This document shows, one piece after another, positions 1 to 11,477 of a DNA stretch of 64,000 nucleotides. The stretch lies in contig WIDE01000049.1 of the NCBI GenBank assembly GCA_015039315.1, forward strand, positions 37,516 through 101,515. Direction: 5' to 3'. A program made the position numbers and the translations under genes. The notes beneath the pieces were generated by a model. That model was not told the origin of the DNA and did not search any database. It saw only the letters and a list, made by a program, of their open reading frames with translations. Origin of the DNA: Clavulina sp. PMI_390 (taxonomy: Eukaryota > Basidiomycota > Agaricomycetes > Cantharellales > Hydnaceae). The first letter of the stretch is position 1. Every line of letters begins with the position of its first letter.

Positions 1-2359
1 TCTACATGTGTCGATGCCTCTTCGATCTCCTCCGGGATGCACGCAATATCCATGTACACCTGCTCGAACGACCCAACTGAGTCATCCTTGCCTGTCTTGA
101 GATACCTTACAGGCCGCATCATCCTTGCCCGATTCGCAAAGAGATACAAGCCAGGGTACTGCCCGCCTTTTGACACCGGGACCATCCCGATCTCCAAGTC
201 CATCGGGACGTCGTTTGCTCCAGTTGTCTTCCATATCCGCAGCGTCTCGGCGAGGGATGCACAGACAGCCGGAGGGGCCCAGCCAATAATGCGACCGTCG
301 AGCTGGATACAGAGATTGACGGAGCCGTCAATGGTAGGCGCAAAGGCTTGTGTCATGCCATTGTTGGCGAGAAGATGGGGGATGTGGGAAACGGTGAGGG
401 GTTGGGTAGTGATGCGGCACGTTCGGGCGAGATGGTTGAGAAGACCACAAGGAGATCCATCGGGGGTATGTACAGGGCATATGAAGCCTAAAAAGAAGTC
501 GTTAGAAGATATAAATTCCCAGTACGCTCCAGACATACCCCAAGCCTCTGGAAGAAGTTTTCGTACTGTGGTAGTCTTCAGCTCAGCGAAGAAAGCACCA
601 CGATGCACTGAACGGAAATGGCTGATATATCGGTACCAGTTGAGCTTTTCAGCGACAACCGTGAAGCCTCCAACTTGCTGGAGATCAAGTCCCGTTTGGG
701 ACTTGAGTGTACCAGTAGCAAGGAAGAAGGCCATTTTAGAGCCAATGTCAAAAGACACTTTCGGTAGTAGTCTACTCATCCATCGAGCTAAATAGACAGA
801 CATCCAACGATCAGCCCAGTCACCCCTATGCTGAGCAGGGAACGCGTACCATCTTGGAAGTTAAGAGGTTGGGTTGGGTGACGAGAGAGAATTTGAGTTT
901 GGGTTTGGATGGCTTGGACAACTTCTTCCATTCGTTCCTTCAGAATCATCCCATAGAGGAAACCAGGGAGGAGGATTTCTTGATGTGCGGGAGAATCGGG
1001 ATTGTCAGGGCAGCATGAATGTGACACGAGGGCGTAGAGTTTGCGTATCATGAACCTGAGCAGTACCTTGTGTGAGTCGAGGTGATGGGGGTCGTGAGGA
1101 AATTTAACCTACAGAAGCAATCGGTATTTATCTCTTGACGAATCGAGATGGACTAGGAGCAGTTTGTCAATAAGCCAATACCCTATCTGGGCATCGGACC
1201 AGTCTGGAGGTAAGCCAAGGACAACACGGAACTTCTCTCCGAGATATTCGAGACAGTCCTCGCCAGTGAAAAGCTTGTAGGATTTGAAGCTTCGGAGAAG
1301 GAGCTCAACTCGATCGGTGAGGAACGTGTTGTCGTATTCTCCCATCATGACGCCTTCGAATATCTCTCTATCAGAAGCGGACACGAGGGCTTTGAGGATG
1401 AGAACGATCGGGATGAGATATTCCTGTTTGCGCCAGCTGAATCGCAGCATCGCGCTGCCGTTTGAAAGGTAGTGAAGGGTGTTTGTGATGCTGGACTGGT
1501 CCGGCCGAACACACCGGATAGTTACGCCATAGCTGGTGTAAGATGGACCGCGTTTCGCAAAAGAGCTTCGTTCCAGGGCAACAACATGGTTTCTCCGTGG
1601 AAGGATAAGGTACCGAATGAGACGCTCGTTGCCGTTGATGATGAAGTATCCACCGAACTCTTCCGCTTCTTCGTGCTTCTGCACGAGCTGGGCAGCTGTG
1701 AGCCCTCGGAGGTTACACCTGTTGGACTTGAAGGCAGTCAGTTCATCAATGCAATTTAGTCACAGTCAGCATGACGTACTCGAACCATTATGGGAAGCAG
1801 GCCACAATCTCGCACTTCCACATGCTCCGCGCCCTCGTTCACTCGGAAAGATATTTTCATGGTGAGCTTTCCTCGATACGAAGATAGTCGTTCTCTTGCC
1901 TAGCCCAACTGCGTTCAGTAAGGGAAGAATTGCACATAAGGAGAAGTGACACACCTCAACAGGATAGACATTCGTATCGAGAGTGCCAACTGGACGAGCC
2001 TGTTTGTCGCTCATTTTTGGCTTAGCCACTACGAGCGAGAGCACTTTGACTATACAAAGGTGAATCTATCGAGATCTATTACGCGATGACTGTTGACAAA
2101 TCGTACTTTCTAGTTTGTTGCCCCCCATAGGATTTTGTTTATCTCCAAAGCCATCATATATGACCTTAGGAGTCATATCGTCAATAGCAAGCTGTATGAG
2201 ACTGGGTCCTTTGGAGTCGTCAAACAGAGCATCAAAGGACTCGATGTGAGGTCGGACGAGCTCCTCTAACATTGGCTGGGCCGGCCCAGAAGGATTCGGA
2301 TATCGGAAATCATGTTCTCTTTTCACTGTCCGGAACGATGTGGACGGTTCGCCCGCCAT
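1..2359 (-). CDS. RPA2: RNA polymerase I second-largest subunit (RPA135/RPA2), 3' truncated by window edge
   Basis: This subunit forms half of the RNA polymerase I active centre, which transcribes the large rRNA precursor in the nucleolus. Translation of the minus strand from the ATG at 2359 gives the family in order. The N-terminus is about 100 residues ending near 2100. Later exons give RERLSSYRGKLTMKISF, the fork-like block FGGYFIINGNERLIRYLI (about 1620-1670), an exon with CCPDNPDSPAHQEILLPGF (about 930-1020), then FICPVHTPDGSPCGLLNHLA (about 420-490). The last block is the hallmark of the family and continues to base 1 without a stop, so the catalytic C-terminal half lies outside the window. 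At least six short introns interrupt the gene. The polymerase I assignment rests on the variant spacing of these blocks and is secure at family level; confusion with the polymerase II or III paralogue is unlikely. Confidence 0.93.
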
Positions 2360-2588
2360 TGCAAGTTTTTTGAGCGACCCACGATGGGTGTTTGTACCGG
2401 CTCGGCTCCGAAAGTAGTCCTCGATATAAACACTGCTCGTGCCGTTCTTGAGACATCACGACCACCACTTCCGATTGTATCCCGCCACCGACTCGTGGCG
2501 CGTGTTATTGGGTAAATATGTGGTTCTATTAAACAAAAGACGCGTCGATCTCTCTGAAACTTGCTCCTAGACAGCCAACATCGCGACA

Positions 2589-4376
2589 ATGAGTGAACCA
2601 GTATGCACACACAGTGACCCTGATCTCCAGAAAATAGAAGAATCTGCCAAGACCCCGCTTCGTGACATGCTTGCGATCTGTGGTATACCGCGATGCGATA
2701 TTCTCCAGATGTGTATCCACAAGCGTTGGAGATTGCTTCGGAAACATCTGTCAGAAATAGATGATGCCAACAGCAAGTCTAAAAACCTTCTTATCCGCGC
2801 TCGGTGTCTCCTCGAGTTTGGTGCTCTGAAATTGCTGTCTCACCTGGTAATTGACCTAGCGCAAATCCCTCTCTCCCCTGTGAGCATCTGAGCTATTCTT
2901 GCTTTGACACAGTCTAACTACCTATCAATAGGATTCATCTTGGTGCTTTGCGGTTTGGTGCTTGCATTCGGTCGCTAATTGGAGTCGAAGGCTGCCTTTG
3001 CCACGCCCCAACACCGCGTATCCTCCACGAGACTGGTCTGTTGTTGCGACGCCTCTCCTTACCTCACTCGGTCGATCGCAGCTTTTCGACGTCACTCGAG
3101 ATCTTCCAGAATGCGAACCGGAAGAAGAAGAATGTCTCGTAGCTGTTCGAATGCAAGCGGCCGGACTCATTGAATTGCTCTCGTGTGATCTTCTTCACCA
3201 CTCTGACACCTTACCCGACGCAGGGTGAGCTCACATACATTCCAATTTTTTTCTTCACCTGAACTAATAATACCCGGCCGTACCCTAGCTCTATAATCCC
3301 TTTTGCTCAAGTCACCGCTCCAATCTTGGTCAGGCTCAGAATCGTGCTGCTTAAATATGAGGTATTCGACGTCCAAAGCTCTAGCTTCTCGCATTGCGCG
3401 GACCTTCTTTCCCGTTGTCTTTGTGAACTGCTCAAAAACCCTAAAGCAAAGGCGAAGGTCCATGTTGATGATGATGTGGCTCGCCAGGCTGTGCAACTTT
3501 CGCTTCGGAGGCTTGGCGAACTTGACGGTCGTCCAAATGACCAGCTTGGGGAATTAAGTGTTATCGAGGCAACTTGGCAGATCGGAAATAATCGATCTTC
3601 TCTTACGAGTGCTTTTGATCAACATGACGGCTTCGTAGTCACCGCTGCCCCTCTCTGCTCAGGCGCTTGCCTGCCTCACCACCCTAGACCAGAACCTCAT
3701 CCCCACGACTCGGATACATTCGAATATTACTACAAGCTGATGTCTCTCTGGTACGACGTCATTAAGGATGATTTTTCTGCTTGTGTGAAGGTGGCGGAAA
3801 AGGTGGTAGCTGCTGGTATCATCTTCAGGCTTGAATGGTTCGATGCCCACTTCGATACTCAGCTCATGCAGCCGTCGATCCGCAATTTGGGTAGGCAACG
3901 AAGCAGTGCAGCTTACCAGCCATTCTAATAGATTTTTTTCAGTAGAATTATACCGTCGAGCCTTCTTACTGCGCATCATTGAAATCCTGCAACGTTCGAC
4001 TTCTGTGCAGCTCCACCAACAACTTCTTGATCAGCTTTCTTCCATTCATCGGCGGGTTACAACATCTCAATTTGCATCTTCCGATTTTATCGGCCTTGTC
4101 CGTGATGCATTTGATGTCGCCACGAGCTCCTTCCCATCCCTACAGCCACAACGTCAAACCTGTCACGCACCTGCCTGTGATCACACTGAGCCTGCGTCTC
4201 TTCGATGCAGTGCTTGTCACGAGCTGTATTGTTGCAAAGAATGCCAAAGACGGTGAGTGTTTTTCGTGTGCCATTGACTACGCCAGTCTCGCAATATAAC
4301 CTATCCTCTTTACACACGATTCAGTGATTGGAAATGGCATAAGAAAACCTGCCGCCAGCCCCGCAAATCGTCCTAA
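2589..4376 (+). CDS. MYND-type zinc finger protein, tandem copy 1
   Basis: The model is five exons: 2589-2879, 2932-3224, 3289-3890, 3943-4252 and 4325-4376. They join in frame to 515 residues. The last about 45 residues form a MYND finger: CHAPAC, then CSACHELYCCKECQRR, then DWKWHKKTC, split by the final intron just before DWKW. MYND fingers bind proline-rich peptides of partner proteins; the rest of the protein is helical-looking and matches no catalytic family I recognise. The start is a true ATG, and it is supported by alignment with the downstream paralogue, which begins to match a few residues later (SAKTPLRDMLAICG against SAKNPLRDMLVICG). All four introns sit at the same positions and phases in copy 2, so both copies derive from one duplication. 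Function is unknown; a role as adaptor or regulator is only a family-level guess. Confidence 0.85.
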
Positions 4377-4852
4377 TGACCCGCTACATGAATTCTATTG
4401 TTTGCTGCTTTCGCTAATACGCTCAAGATGACGCTTGCGTCCCACAAGATTGTTCGTAAATGGGTTCACACTGAGTGCGACCAACATTAGTATTATTCTT
4501 CACACATTATCTTGTTCAGACTTCCCCTTTCTTGATGGCCCCATATCACGATACATTCTGCATTGCGACTCTCTTCTCTTCATCGCGCTATTCCGAAACT
4601 TGTGCACGCTATTTGTACTGCCTGAAACCCCCACCTCCCCCTCGTGTTGAGAAATTACATATTCCTGTTCCACATCATCCTCGCTTGCACTCGCTAGCAT
4701 CTGCCGTTGACCACAGTGGAGTACATATGCGCGATTTCGAGTGTTGTCAACTCGTATTTTCGAGGATCTGACGTCTCCCCTGACTACTCTCTCCATGAAG
4801 CACTCGCAGTTCGCCTAATCCAGTTGACTGTCCTCGCAGTGTGCATCTGAAG

Positions 4853-6946
4853 ATGACGCCCCTCTACAGAAGCGGTAAAAAAGGCCCTTGTTCGCCTTCC
4901 CTTCCCAAGGCGACAAAGGTGGTTGTACCGCCATTATATTCTTTCCGAGACGAGCGCCTCGAGCACGTGCTGCTTAGCACCAACCACTCTTCGGCATCAA
5001 CATCAACGCAACAGAAACAGGCAGTTCAATCCAGTCTCCTTGGAGTTTCTTCTGCTCATATCCTAAGTATGTCCGCAAAATCCGGCCGTGAAACGTTCCA
5101 TATATTTGACACTGACTGTTGGAAAGCTTACATCAACATAGTGAATGAGCCGACAGTTGGTGACCTAGATTTCGAGCACTTGGAAGATTCTGCCAAAAAT
5201 CCGCTCCGGGACATGCTTGTAATATGTGGAGTAGCACGACGCGATATTCTTCAAATGTGTACTCACGAGCGGTGGGGTTCGCTTCGGAATGAACTATCCG
5301 AGATAGACGACGCGGACAGTAAATCCACAATCCTCCTCACTCGCGCTCGCCGCCTTCTTGAGGCTGGTGCTATAACCCTGCTGTCGCGCCTAGTGATTAA
5401 TCTAGCGCCGCTACCTCTCTCTGCCGTAAGTGGCTTGGCTACTTATCACTGAGCTTTGCTCTAATATTGGATCAAAAGGATTCAACATGGTGTGATGCAG
5501 TCTCCTGCCTATATTATGTTGCCTATTGGAGTCAAAATCTACCTATGACTCGCTCTAATAACCCATACCCCCCACGAGACTGGAGTAATCTCGCAATCCC
5601 TCTCCTTATTTCATTGGGCGAATCATCCCTTTTCAGTGATACTCAACTTCCCCAAGGCTCGAAGACGAAACAAGGACGCCTCCCGGCCGTTCGTAAGGAA
5701 GCGGCTGAGCTCATCGAACTACTAGCGTGCGATCATCTGCATCATTCTAGTGACCTTTCCGATCCTACGTGAGCCCAATGTCAACTGCCACAATTGTTTG
5801 TTCAAACTAATTATGGTTCGCCTTGTTATAGCTCAGTGATCCCCTTTGCTCAGATAGCCATTCGGACACTACTTCGACTCAGAATCGTGCTTCTAAAGTT
5901 CCAGGTATTCAAGGCAACAGACTCGATCCTCCCTCACAGCGCGAATCTACTCTCTCACTGCCTTGATGAATTATTGGGTAATTCAACGGTAGAAACATAC
6001 GCTTATATTGAGGGTAGTGAGACTCAAGATGCCGTGCAATATTCGCTTTCGAGGCTGGGCAGCTCTCAACTTGATGGTCGCATTCGTGATCAGGCTGCAG
6101 AGATCAGTGCCCTGTCGGCCGCTTGGCACATCGGAAAGCACCGACACTCCCTCCTAGTCGCCTTTCAGCAGCAAAATAGCTTCATGATCACTTCCAACCC
6201 TCTTTGCTCAGGACCCTGCCTGCCGTATCAGCCTGATCCTAGCACCCACCAACATAGGTCAGATATATTCGATTATCATCAAAAGTTGATCGAGTTTTGG
6301 AGTGATGTGACTCGTGATGCTTTGAACTTCCGAGTGTCAAAGATTGCGGAGAATGCAGTGACTTGTGGCATCATCTTCAAGCTTGAATGGTTCGATATCC
6401 GCTTTGCTTCCCAGCCCTTGCGGCAGCCAGTTCAATATTTCAGTAGGTCAGATTCTCAATTCACCAAATACAGACTCTCATGATCCTCTGATAGAACGAC
6501 ATCGAAGAGCTGTCATACAGCGCGTCATCAAACTCATGGAAAAATCAGTTTCGAAGCAGCTCCAACAACGGGTTCTTGATCAACTCGCATGCATTCATCG
6601 ACGCGTAACAACCTCTCAGGCTGCATCACCTGATTTTACTCAAGTTATTTGTGATGCATTTGATCTCGCTACGAAAACTTTCCCATCGTTCCAACCCCAA
6701 GGCCAAACCTGCCATGCACCTGCTTGTGATCGCACTGACCCTGCACCTCTTCAGTGCACCGCTTGTCATGAAATCTATTGCTCCAGGGAGTGTCAGAAAC
6801 GGTGGGTACCTTTGATGAAGCTCTAAATGAGAAAGTATCGGAACCAGCCCGTTATCGCAAAGTAATCTGATCCACGTACCCTATCATCTAGTGACTGGAA
6901 ATGGCACAAGAAGACCTGTCGTCAGTCGCATAAAGCTTTCTCATAG
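4853..6946 (+). CDS. MYND-type zinc finger protein, tandem copy 2
   Basis: The model is 4853-5425, 5479-5768, 5832-6442, 6495-6801 and 6892-6946, giving 611 residues. The C-terminal MYND finger reads CHAPAC, CTACHEIYCSRECQKR and DWKWHKKTC, with all cysteine and histidine ligands present. The body matches copy 1 throughout, for example YPPRDWS, RIVLLK and GIIFKLEWFD against GIIFRLEWFD, with identical intron phases. The N-terminus is uncertain. The ATG at 4853 gives about 100 residues with no counterpart in copy 1, rich in Ser and Gln, while the in-frame ATG at 5069 gives a protein closer to copy 1 in length. Another open frame lies at about 4715-4850 just upstream and could be an additional 5' exon or an older fragment. 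Divergence from copy 1 is large enough that the duplication is not recent. Confidence 0.8.
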
Positions 6947-7486
6947 CCCTCAACTCAGAGCTTGGGCCCTCTTGCTTTCTGTTAATTCACTCAAGATGAC
7001 GGTTCCATCGCATAAGATTATTCGCGAGCTACTCGCTGTGCACTCATAACAAAGTTGTAGACCGAAGTCAATACAACTCTTCGCCCATTATCTTGGTCAT
7101 AATTCTTCTTTCTTGATGGCTGCAATTCGGCTTCATAGCCCTCTATATCAATTCTGCAGTTTGCTGATATCCTCAAGACAATACATACCCCACACGAATG
7201 TCGGTTCGCACCCATTGTGACCTCTCTCACCAAAATTATTGTTGTTCTTCACAAATCATCTTGTTCGGATCTCCTCTTTCTTGATGACGACCTCATATTG
7301 CACTACATTCTGCATCGCAAGCCTCTTCTCTTCATCCCACTATCTGACAGTTGCGCAAGCGACGTCCGTGCCTAAGTATCCTACCTTGAGCCTTTATCGA
7401 AAAATTATATGATCTTCTTCAGCAATTTTTTTCGCGTATACTGGCTCGTAACAGGTGCTAACCAATGTGGAGTGGAAAAAGTGTGA
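6947..7486. repeat. Duplicated 3' flank of the MYND genes (two imperfect units)
   Basis: No gene is seen. The stretch after copy 1 (about 4377-4600) contains CTCAAGATGACG, CACAAGATTGTTCG, TATCTTGTTCAGA, CCTTTCTTGATGG and CTCTTCTCTTCATC in that order. The same landmarks recur here twice. A first unit of about 175 bp (about 6965-7140) holds CTCAAGATGACGGTTCC, TATCTTGGTCATAATTC and TTTCTTGATGGC. A second unit (about 7150-7350) holds CTCAAGACAATAC, CATCTTGTTCGGATC, TTTCTTGATGACG and CTCTTCTCTTCATC. The duplicated segment therefore extended well past the stop codons, and it was later doubled again. Confidence 0.6.
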
Positions 7487-8842
7487 TTATAAACGGCGTT
7501 GACTCGTAGCTTCAGAGATCTCGAGTAATCTCTCCTGATAATTACATACTTGTGCGTCTACTGACCATTCGCCATTCAGCTTTTCCGCACTAAAACGAAT
7601 TGCAGACACGAATCCCTCGTAGTCACCATCGCAATCGATCCATACCCTTCGCAACGCCGCGCCTGAGTATGCCACTTCTGAGGAAAGAAATCTGCACAAG
7701 GCACCTTCGGCAGCCTTGACGGGAGCTGATCCCCAGCGGTAATTGGAGAATCTTTCAATCTCATCAAAGTCTGGGACAAACATGGGAACGAGTTCCCTGT
7801 GGGAGAGAATGAGATGGAGGGTTGTTAGGGATGGGAAGGAGCTGGCGAGCATGCCATAACGGAAGAAGTGGAGCAGAAGTTCGTCTGGTTGGACTTGCTC
7901 ATCAGATGCCAGATCATCATCGTCGAAACTAATGGATACTTCCAGGACCTCCAGTGTGGGATGCGCAATGTTTGTGAACAGGGGGTTAGACGGCTCGGCC
8001 TCGTACACGGCGCAACAGGAGAAGCTGAGCTCTTTTAGGCTCGAGCACATTCGAAACAGATCTCCAATAGCCTGAGCGCCTTCAAAGGAATCCAAAGGAG
8101 GGCTGGAAGCACTCTGAACGAATGTAGTGATCTTTTCGCACGGTAACGATGCGAGTAGGTTGCTATCTCCGCACACCACAGCCAGTTGTGATTCAGTACT
8201 GAGATGAGGGCCGACGTATTCGAACGCTTCTTTGGGGGCGGTTGTACTTTCGACGTACAGAGTAGTGAGGTTTCTGTACCCATTAACAAAAGGCGCAAGT
8301 TGGAAGGGGCGAGTGATCTTTGTATGAAGGATGGAAAGCGTGTGGCGGAAAGGAGCAGAAAGCAGGGCGGAGAGGAATTGAGAGGGTGGATTGACGTCCC
8401 AGAAGGAGGGGTGGTCAAGGTTCAAGGATAGTCTCTGAAGTGCCTTCATGCTATCGAGTGCGGTCTGGAACTGAGGCTCAGACCAGGAGGTTGCGATTTC
8501 GTCCCCGGTAGGGAAGATGCTCCAAAGTCTCCACGGAGAGGGGCAGTAGTAGCAAATAATGTGAAGCGATCGCACGAATATTGCACGGCGTGAATTCTGA
8601 AGGAGAAAGCTGCAGAAGTCCGAGATGCGCTGGCCCCCAGGATCAGCAGATGTTGGATTGAGGACGATGCTCGCCCACAAATAGGGCTCCGAGTCGATTC
8701 GGAACGCATTGGAGCAAATGGAATAGCTTTTGAGATCTCTAAGAGCTAGATACGAGACGATCTCGGCTCTGAGTTCTGGAAGGAAAAGTTTTGGGAAGGT
8801 GGAAACTTCGTGATGCCCATGACCACTTTGCATCGATGACAC
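7487..8842 (-). CDS. F-box-like protein, intronless
   Basis: This is a single open frame of 451 residues starting at the ATG at 8842. Near the N-terminus the block FPKLFLPELRAEIVSYLALR followed by DLKSYSICSNAF has the Leu-Pro-Glu-Leu spacing of an F-box. The F-box is the segment that docks on Skp1 in SCF ubiquitin ligases. The rest is made of repeated leucine-rich stretches (for example LEVLEVSISF and FPSLTTLHLIL) without clear leucine-rich-repeat periodicity. This is typical of the very large and fast-evolving family of Agaricomycete F-box-like proteins. The lack of introns contrasts with the intron-dense neighbours. The substrate is unknown. Confidence 0.75.
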   Translation of the reverse strand: MSSMQSGHGHHEVSTFPKLFLPELRAEIVSYLALRDLKSYSICSNAFRIDSEPYLWASIVLNPTSADPGGQRISDFCSFLLQNSRRAIFVRSLHIICYYCPSPWRLWSIFPTGDEIATSWSEPQFQTALDSMKALQRLSLNLDHPSFWDVNPPSQFLSALLSAPFRHTLSILHTKITRPFQLAPFVNGYRNLTTLYVESTTAPKEAFEYVGPHLSTESQLAVVCGDSNLLASLPCEKITTFVQSASSPPLDSFEGAQAIGDLFRMCSSLKELSFSCCAVYEAEPSNPLFTNIAHPTLEVLEVSISFDDDDLASDEQVQPDELLLHFFRYGMLASSFPSLTTLHLILSHRELVPMFVPDFDEIERFSNYRWGSAPVKAAEGALCRFLSSEVAYSGAALRRVWIDCDGDYEGFVSAIRFSAEKLNGEWSVDAQVCNYQERLLEISEATSQRRL

Positions 8843-11477
8843 TTCAACATGATGTGCCTCAGCGCGACTCGGGCTGGTTCAAAGCGTTTTATTGGCAGTG
8901 AGGTGAGACATACCGACTTACTCCAACTTTGTTGGAGTTGCCTATTTGGTTGCCCAGACTACCCAAACAAGTCACCACAGCTGGACGCACGTTGCTTCAT
9001 GTTGGAGAGGGAAAGGTGACAGGCTGAATATAGCTAGGGATTCTGTAAATGATAATATATCGTAAATAATGGAGATTAGCCCTAAAAAAAACCCCTAACG
9101 ACTGATATATAGTCGTTTTACTGTCGATCCTAGCTTCATCCTCCTTGATCCGTGACAACGCGTGACAGAACGCGTCCATCAAAAAATTATTCCGATTGGA
9201 TGCTATAGAAATTGGTCATGAATGGGGAGGTGATAGGAAAAGCTGCGACTGGAGTCCTATTTCTTCGGCAAGCTGGCCTTAGTATGAGACAAGGTCATTG
9301 TGTGAATAGATGATAGTCACCGAGATAGTAGCATAGGTGATGAATTTAGCCACTGCTGTCACCAGTGCGTGGGGCTGATCGAACCAGTACCTCTGCAGAG
9401 AATCATCCTGGGAGCCTTTCTTGAAAGCCATCTTTGGCGTAGTAAATTGATAGCAATTTGGCTCACGAAGCCACAAAACGTTGATGGGGACTCGAAATCA
9501 GAGGGCTGCTTGAATAGCATATATTGGTATGGGTGGCAGGAGTTACCTGGTGAAACTGTGTGTTGGTTTGATGACATCCTTACGAACAACTCAGCGGAGA
9601 AAGGCAGTTCCAAAGCGTGCAGATATGGAGGAGAGGCAGCTTATTCGGCCAGCTGCTACATCCTGCAGCTGTGCCGGATATCCTTAAATGCGAGTAGGAG
9701 CCACTGTTCACGGGTGGGAGAAGAAGGCTGCTATACATGGACAAGTTCCAAGCTTCTGGCTTGGCGTCAAGGTATCAACGTGTTCTGCGATGGCGAGACG
9801 CATCCATTATATACTACGTGGAAGAGAACAAGGTCATATTGAGCCCCAGCCACTTTACCCATAGTATCTGCCGGAATCGGGCGACGATAATCCCATAGGA
9901 GAAGTTATTACCTTCATCACTCAGTTGATCATCCTGTAGTTTGATGATAGACGTCAACACAAGGTGAGCTCATAACCCCACAAAGATCAGGCGTCATTAT
10001 TGGCCCCTTTTCCACCATCCGTAGAGTTTTCCCCGACCCACGCCGATGATTAAGAAGAGCGGTGGGGTTGGGCTAGCGATTGACGTCTAAGAGACCATCA
10101 CTCAGGAAGCAGCGCGCGGCTCCGGGCCTTCGGCCTCCGCGTCCGAGTCCGAGCGCAACATTTGAGACTTGTGGATCAAAAAACCATTCTTTTATGCTTT
10201 AGGGGATACTGAGGGAAGGTCTCTGCAATCGTTTGCGGGGAAGGCTCTGGTTTTGATTGATCTGTGTGGTCTGAAGGACTACAAAAATCGTAAATGCGAA
10301 GGAGAGTGACAAAGATCACAGCCCGGCTCCGAATGTGACTCACCCGTCATCTCCCTCACCAAGGCGTTCGCTCGTCTTTTCTGCTGGCGAAGGTATACTA
10401 CCTTAGGGGCCACACTAAATGTAATGTAAGTGGGAGCCGTATAATTACTTCTCGGCGACCTTCGGCGGCGACTGGGCTCGTGGTCACTTATGATGTGCTG
10501 GTCCTGCTGAAGCCCGTACCAGACCGCTCACTTATGTATGAGTGGTATATCTATATTACCTTCTCGAGCATCTTTAGATCCTAGGGCCCTACTTCAATGC
10601 AACAGCTTTGCATCTATGAAGTGCGCATATTGTATTTCTGCCTTACTCGGTGGCCTGCAAGCCATCACAAACGTCCTGGCCGGGCCGTCCTAGCAGACTA
10701 CTACTATACCTTCGAACGTAATCTCCTTCCAGACTCCCCCTTACTTCTGAGTTGACTGTCTTATGCACCCACCTCTATCCGAATTAGCATATTGATACCA
10801 GCGGTCATATGGTCCTCCATATTACGTCCAACATGTAGGGGCTTGGGCGTTGAGGCTGCCAAAATGTGCTAGTCATCAATTCACATGGCTGCTCACCCTC
10901 ACCTTGGTACGTCCCAAGGCTGGCACACGAGGCCAGATCCAGTACCGGCGACGCAAATCATTAGATTAGCGGAACCAATCTTATCTAAGCGCTTCCCCGC
11001 GTCGGATTGTCTTGGCACGCGCAACGGAATTCAATGGTTGTGAGAGGCTTTTGCGATCTTCCTCCGAGGCTGCACCGGAAATAGCACTGTGAAAGAGTAC
11101 TAGAGCACCTGTGGACACGCCACTAACGTGTTCTTCAGTGTTCGAAATGCGCGGGAAGGTCATCAAAACGTGGACGCTGGGATTGACAAGTCTGGTGGAG
11201 CCGGATCGGGTCATGAGCCTGCTGGCGGCGATCTTCGCGAACGAGTAAGATATAGGGTTCTCATTCAATCATAAATGCATAGTGTTTGTACGTACTTCAG
11301 GACGCTTCTTTCTCTTCCTCTTTCCCTCCACCCTTAGCCTCCTCGCCACCACCCTCCGAGTCGGGGACTAACTCTCTTTTCCCTCCGGTTTCCCGCCAGA
11401 CCGCCACTCGTTCAGCGCCCCTGCGCTCTATAAATACTCACTCTCTTTTTGGTCTTCTTCCCCCTTCCCGACCCACA
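8843..11477. other. Long non-genic stretch with possible gene remnants
   Basis: No confident gene was found. An open frame lies on the plus strand at 9369-9842 and a shorter one opposite at 9359-9613; neither resembles a known family. At 10616 an ATG opens a 25-codon frame that looks like a secretion signal (MKCAYCISALLGG, ending VLAGPS), followed at once by a stop and then further short open pieces. It may be the 5' end of a decayed secreted-protein gene. At about 11120-11250 an AG acceptor is followed by an open frame ending MSLLAAIFANE and a stop, possibly the tail of the same or another remnant. A GC-rich patch at about 10115-10160 stands out. The final about 200 bp should hold the chitin deacetylase promoter. 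Confidence 0.5.
11429..11436 (+). promoter_or_regulatory. TATA box of the chitin deacetylase gene
   Basis: The sequence TATAAATA lies 42 bp before the ATG at 11478, following a pyrimidine-rich stretch. This position suits a TATA element with a short leader. The assignment rests on sequence and position only. Confidence 0.5.

Noticed and set aside
37..795. 252-codon plus-strand open frame
   Set aside because: It is the antisense of conserved RNA polymerase I coding exons on the minus strand.
9000..11000. Transposable element
   Set aside because: No terminal repeats, transposase, reverse transcriptase or target-site duplications could be identified by eye.
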